A stretch of 64,000 bases of DNA, taken from assembly GCA_951813525.2 (NCBI GenBank), contig CATOTJ020000001.1:248001-312000 (forward strand), given 5' to 3'. Each line of letters begins with the position of its first letter. Position 1 is the stretch's first letter. Positions 63,990 through 64,000 of the stretch are shown in pieces. The position numbers were made by a program, and so were the translations under genes. This DNA is from Thermohalobaculum sp951813525 (GTDB taxonomy: Bacteria; Pseudomonadota; Alphaproteobacteria; Rhodobacterales; Rhodobacteraceae). The notes under the pieces are model-generated. The model was not told the DNA's origin and ran no database searches. It saw only the letters and a program-made list of their open reading frames with translations.

Positions 63990-64000
63990 CTGCGCCGCGA

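Overview
The window looks like a chromosomal stretch of a GC-rich alphaproteobacterium, most likely marine and Rhodobacterales-like. The evidence is the family mix: RTX/Hint adhesin, Bpt leucyltransferase, GT14 plus Stf0-type sulfotransferase surface-glycan genes, VWA protein and DUF2339. No rRNA, tRNA or CRISPR array was recognised. The species is an inference; nothing in the sequence names it.

Layout. 1-1540: an IS1182-type element inserted in the Hint domain of an RTX protein that also carries two frameshifts (pseudogene, 1541-3890). 4.2-7.2 kb: hybrid histidine kinase and OmpR-type regulator. 7.2-10.4 kb: IS3 remnant, aldehyde dehydrogenase, MFS transporter. 10.7-16.4 kb: TPR lipoprotein, solo LuxR regulator, DUF2339 membrane protein. 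16.9-23.7 kb: a very large G8/CEMIP-like beta-helix protein whose 5' end is split by an IS630 element. 23.8-28 kb: old yellow enzyme with its ArsR regulator, an HxlR/SpoIIAA-like pair, an APH-like kinase. 28.1-30.4 kb: an orphan molybdenum hydroxylase large subunit. 30.5-37.3 kb: a divergent pair formed by a 1.5-kilo-residue exported protein and a VWA protein. 37.3-40.9 kb: an IS1-family element that carries its own passenger genes and is itself hit by an IS5/IS427 element. 40.9-44.5 kb: bpt, a class III adenylate cyclase with TPRs, an RDD protein. 44.5-55 kb: capsule/surface polysaccharide locus (KpsM-like permease, cysQ, kdsB, galU, four glycosyltransferases, sulfotransferase). 55-60 kb: an MntR-like regulator divergent from a di-haem peroxidase followed by a PhnD/PhnC/PhnE-like ABC transporter. 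60-64 kb: GMC oxidoreductase, SDR, amidohydrolase and an edge-truncated PPOX flavoprotein.

The most striking gene is the exported protein at 30513-35123. It joins a lipase-like alpha/beta hydrolase to a C-terminal domain with the hallmark motifs of the anthrax edema factor / CyaA / ExoY family of host-activated nucleotidyl cyclase toxins. The second is the CEMIP-like protein, which carries five copies of a roughly 150-residue module with an NGDGxWGHGDY-type core. Three large surface or exported proteins (RTX-Hint, CEMIP-like, VWA) have each been damaged by a different insertion sequence.

Genes that plausibly work together: the kinase and response regulator (overlapping); CysQ with the sulfotransferase (PAP recycling) inside the polysaccharide locus; ArsR and the flavin oxidoreductase (shared operator motif); the MntR-like regulator and the peroxidase/ABC operon (candidate box between them).
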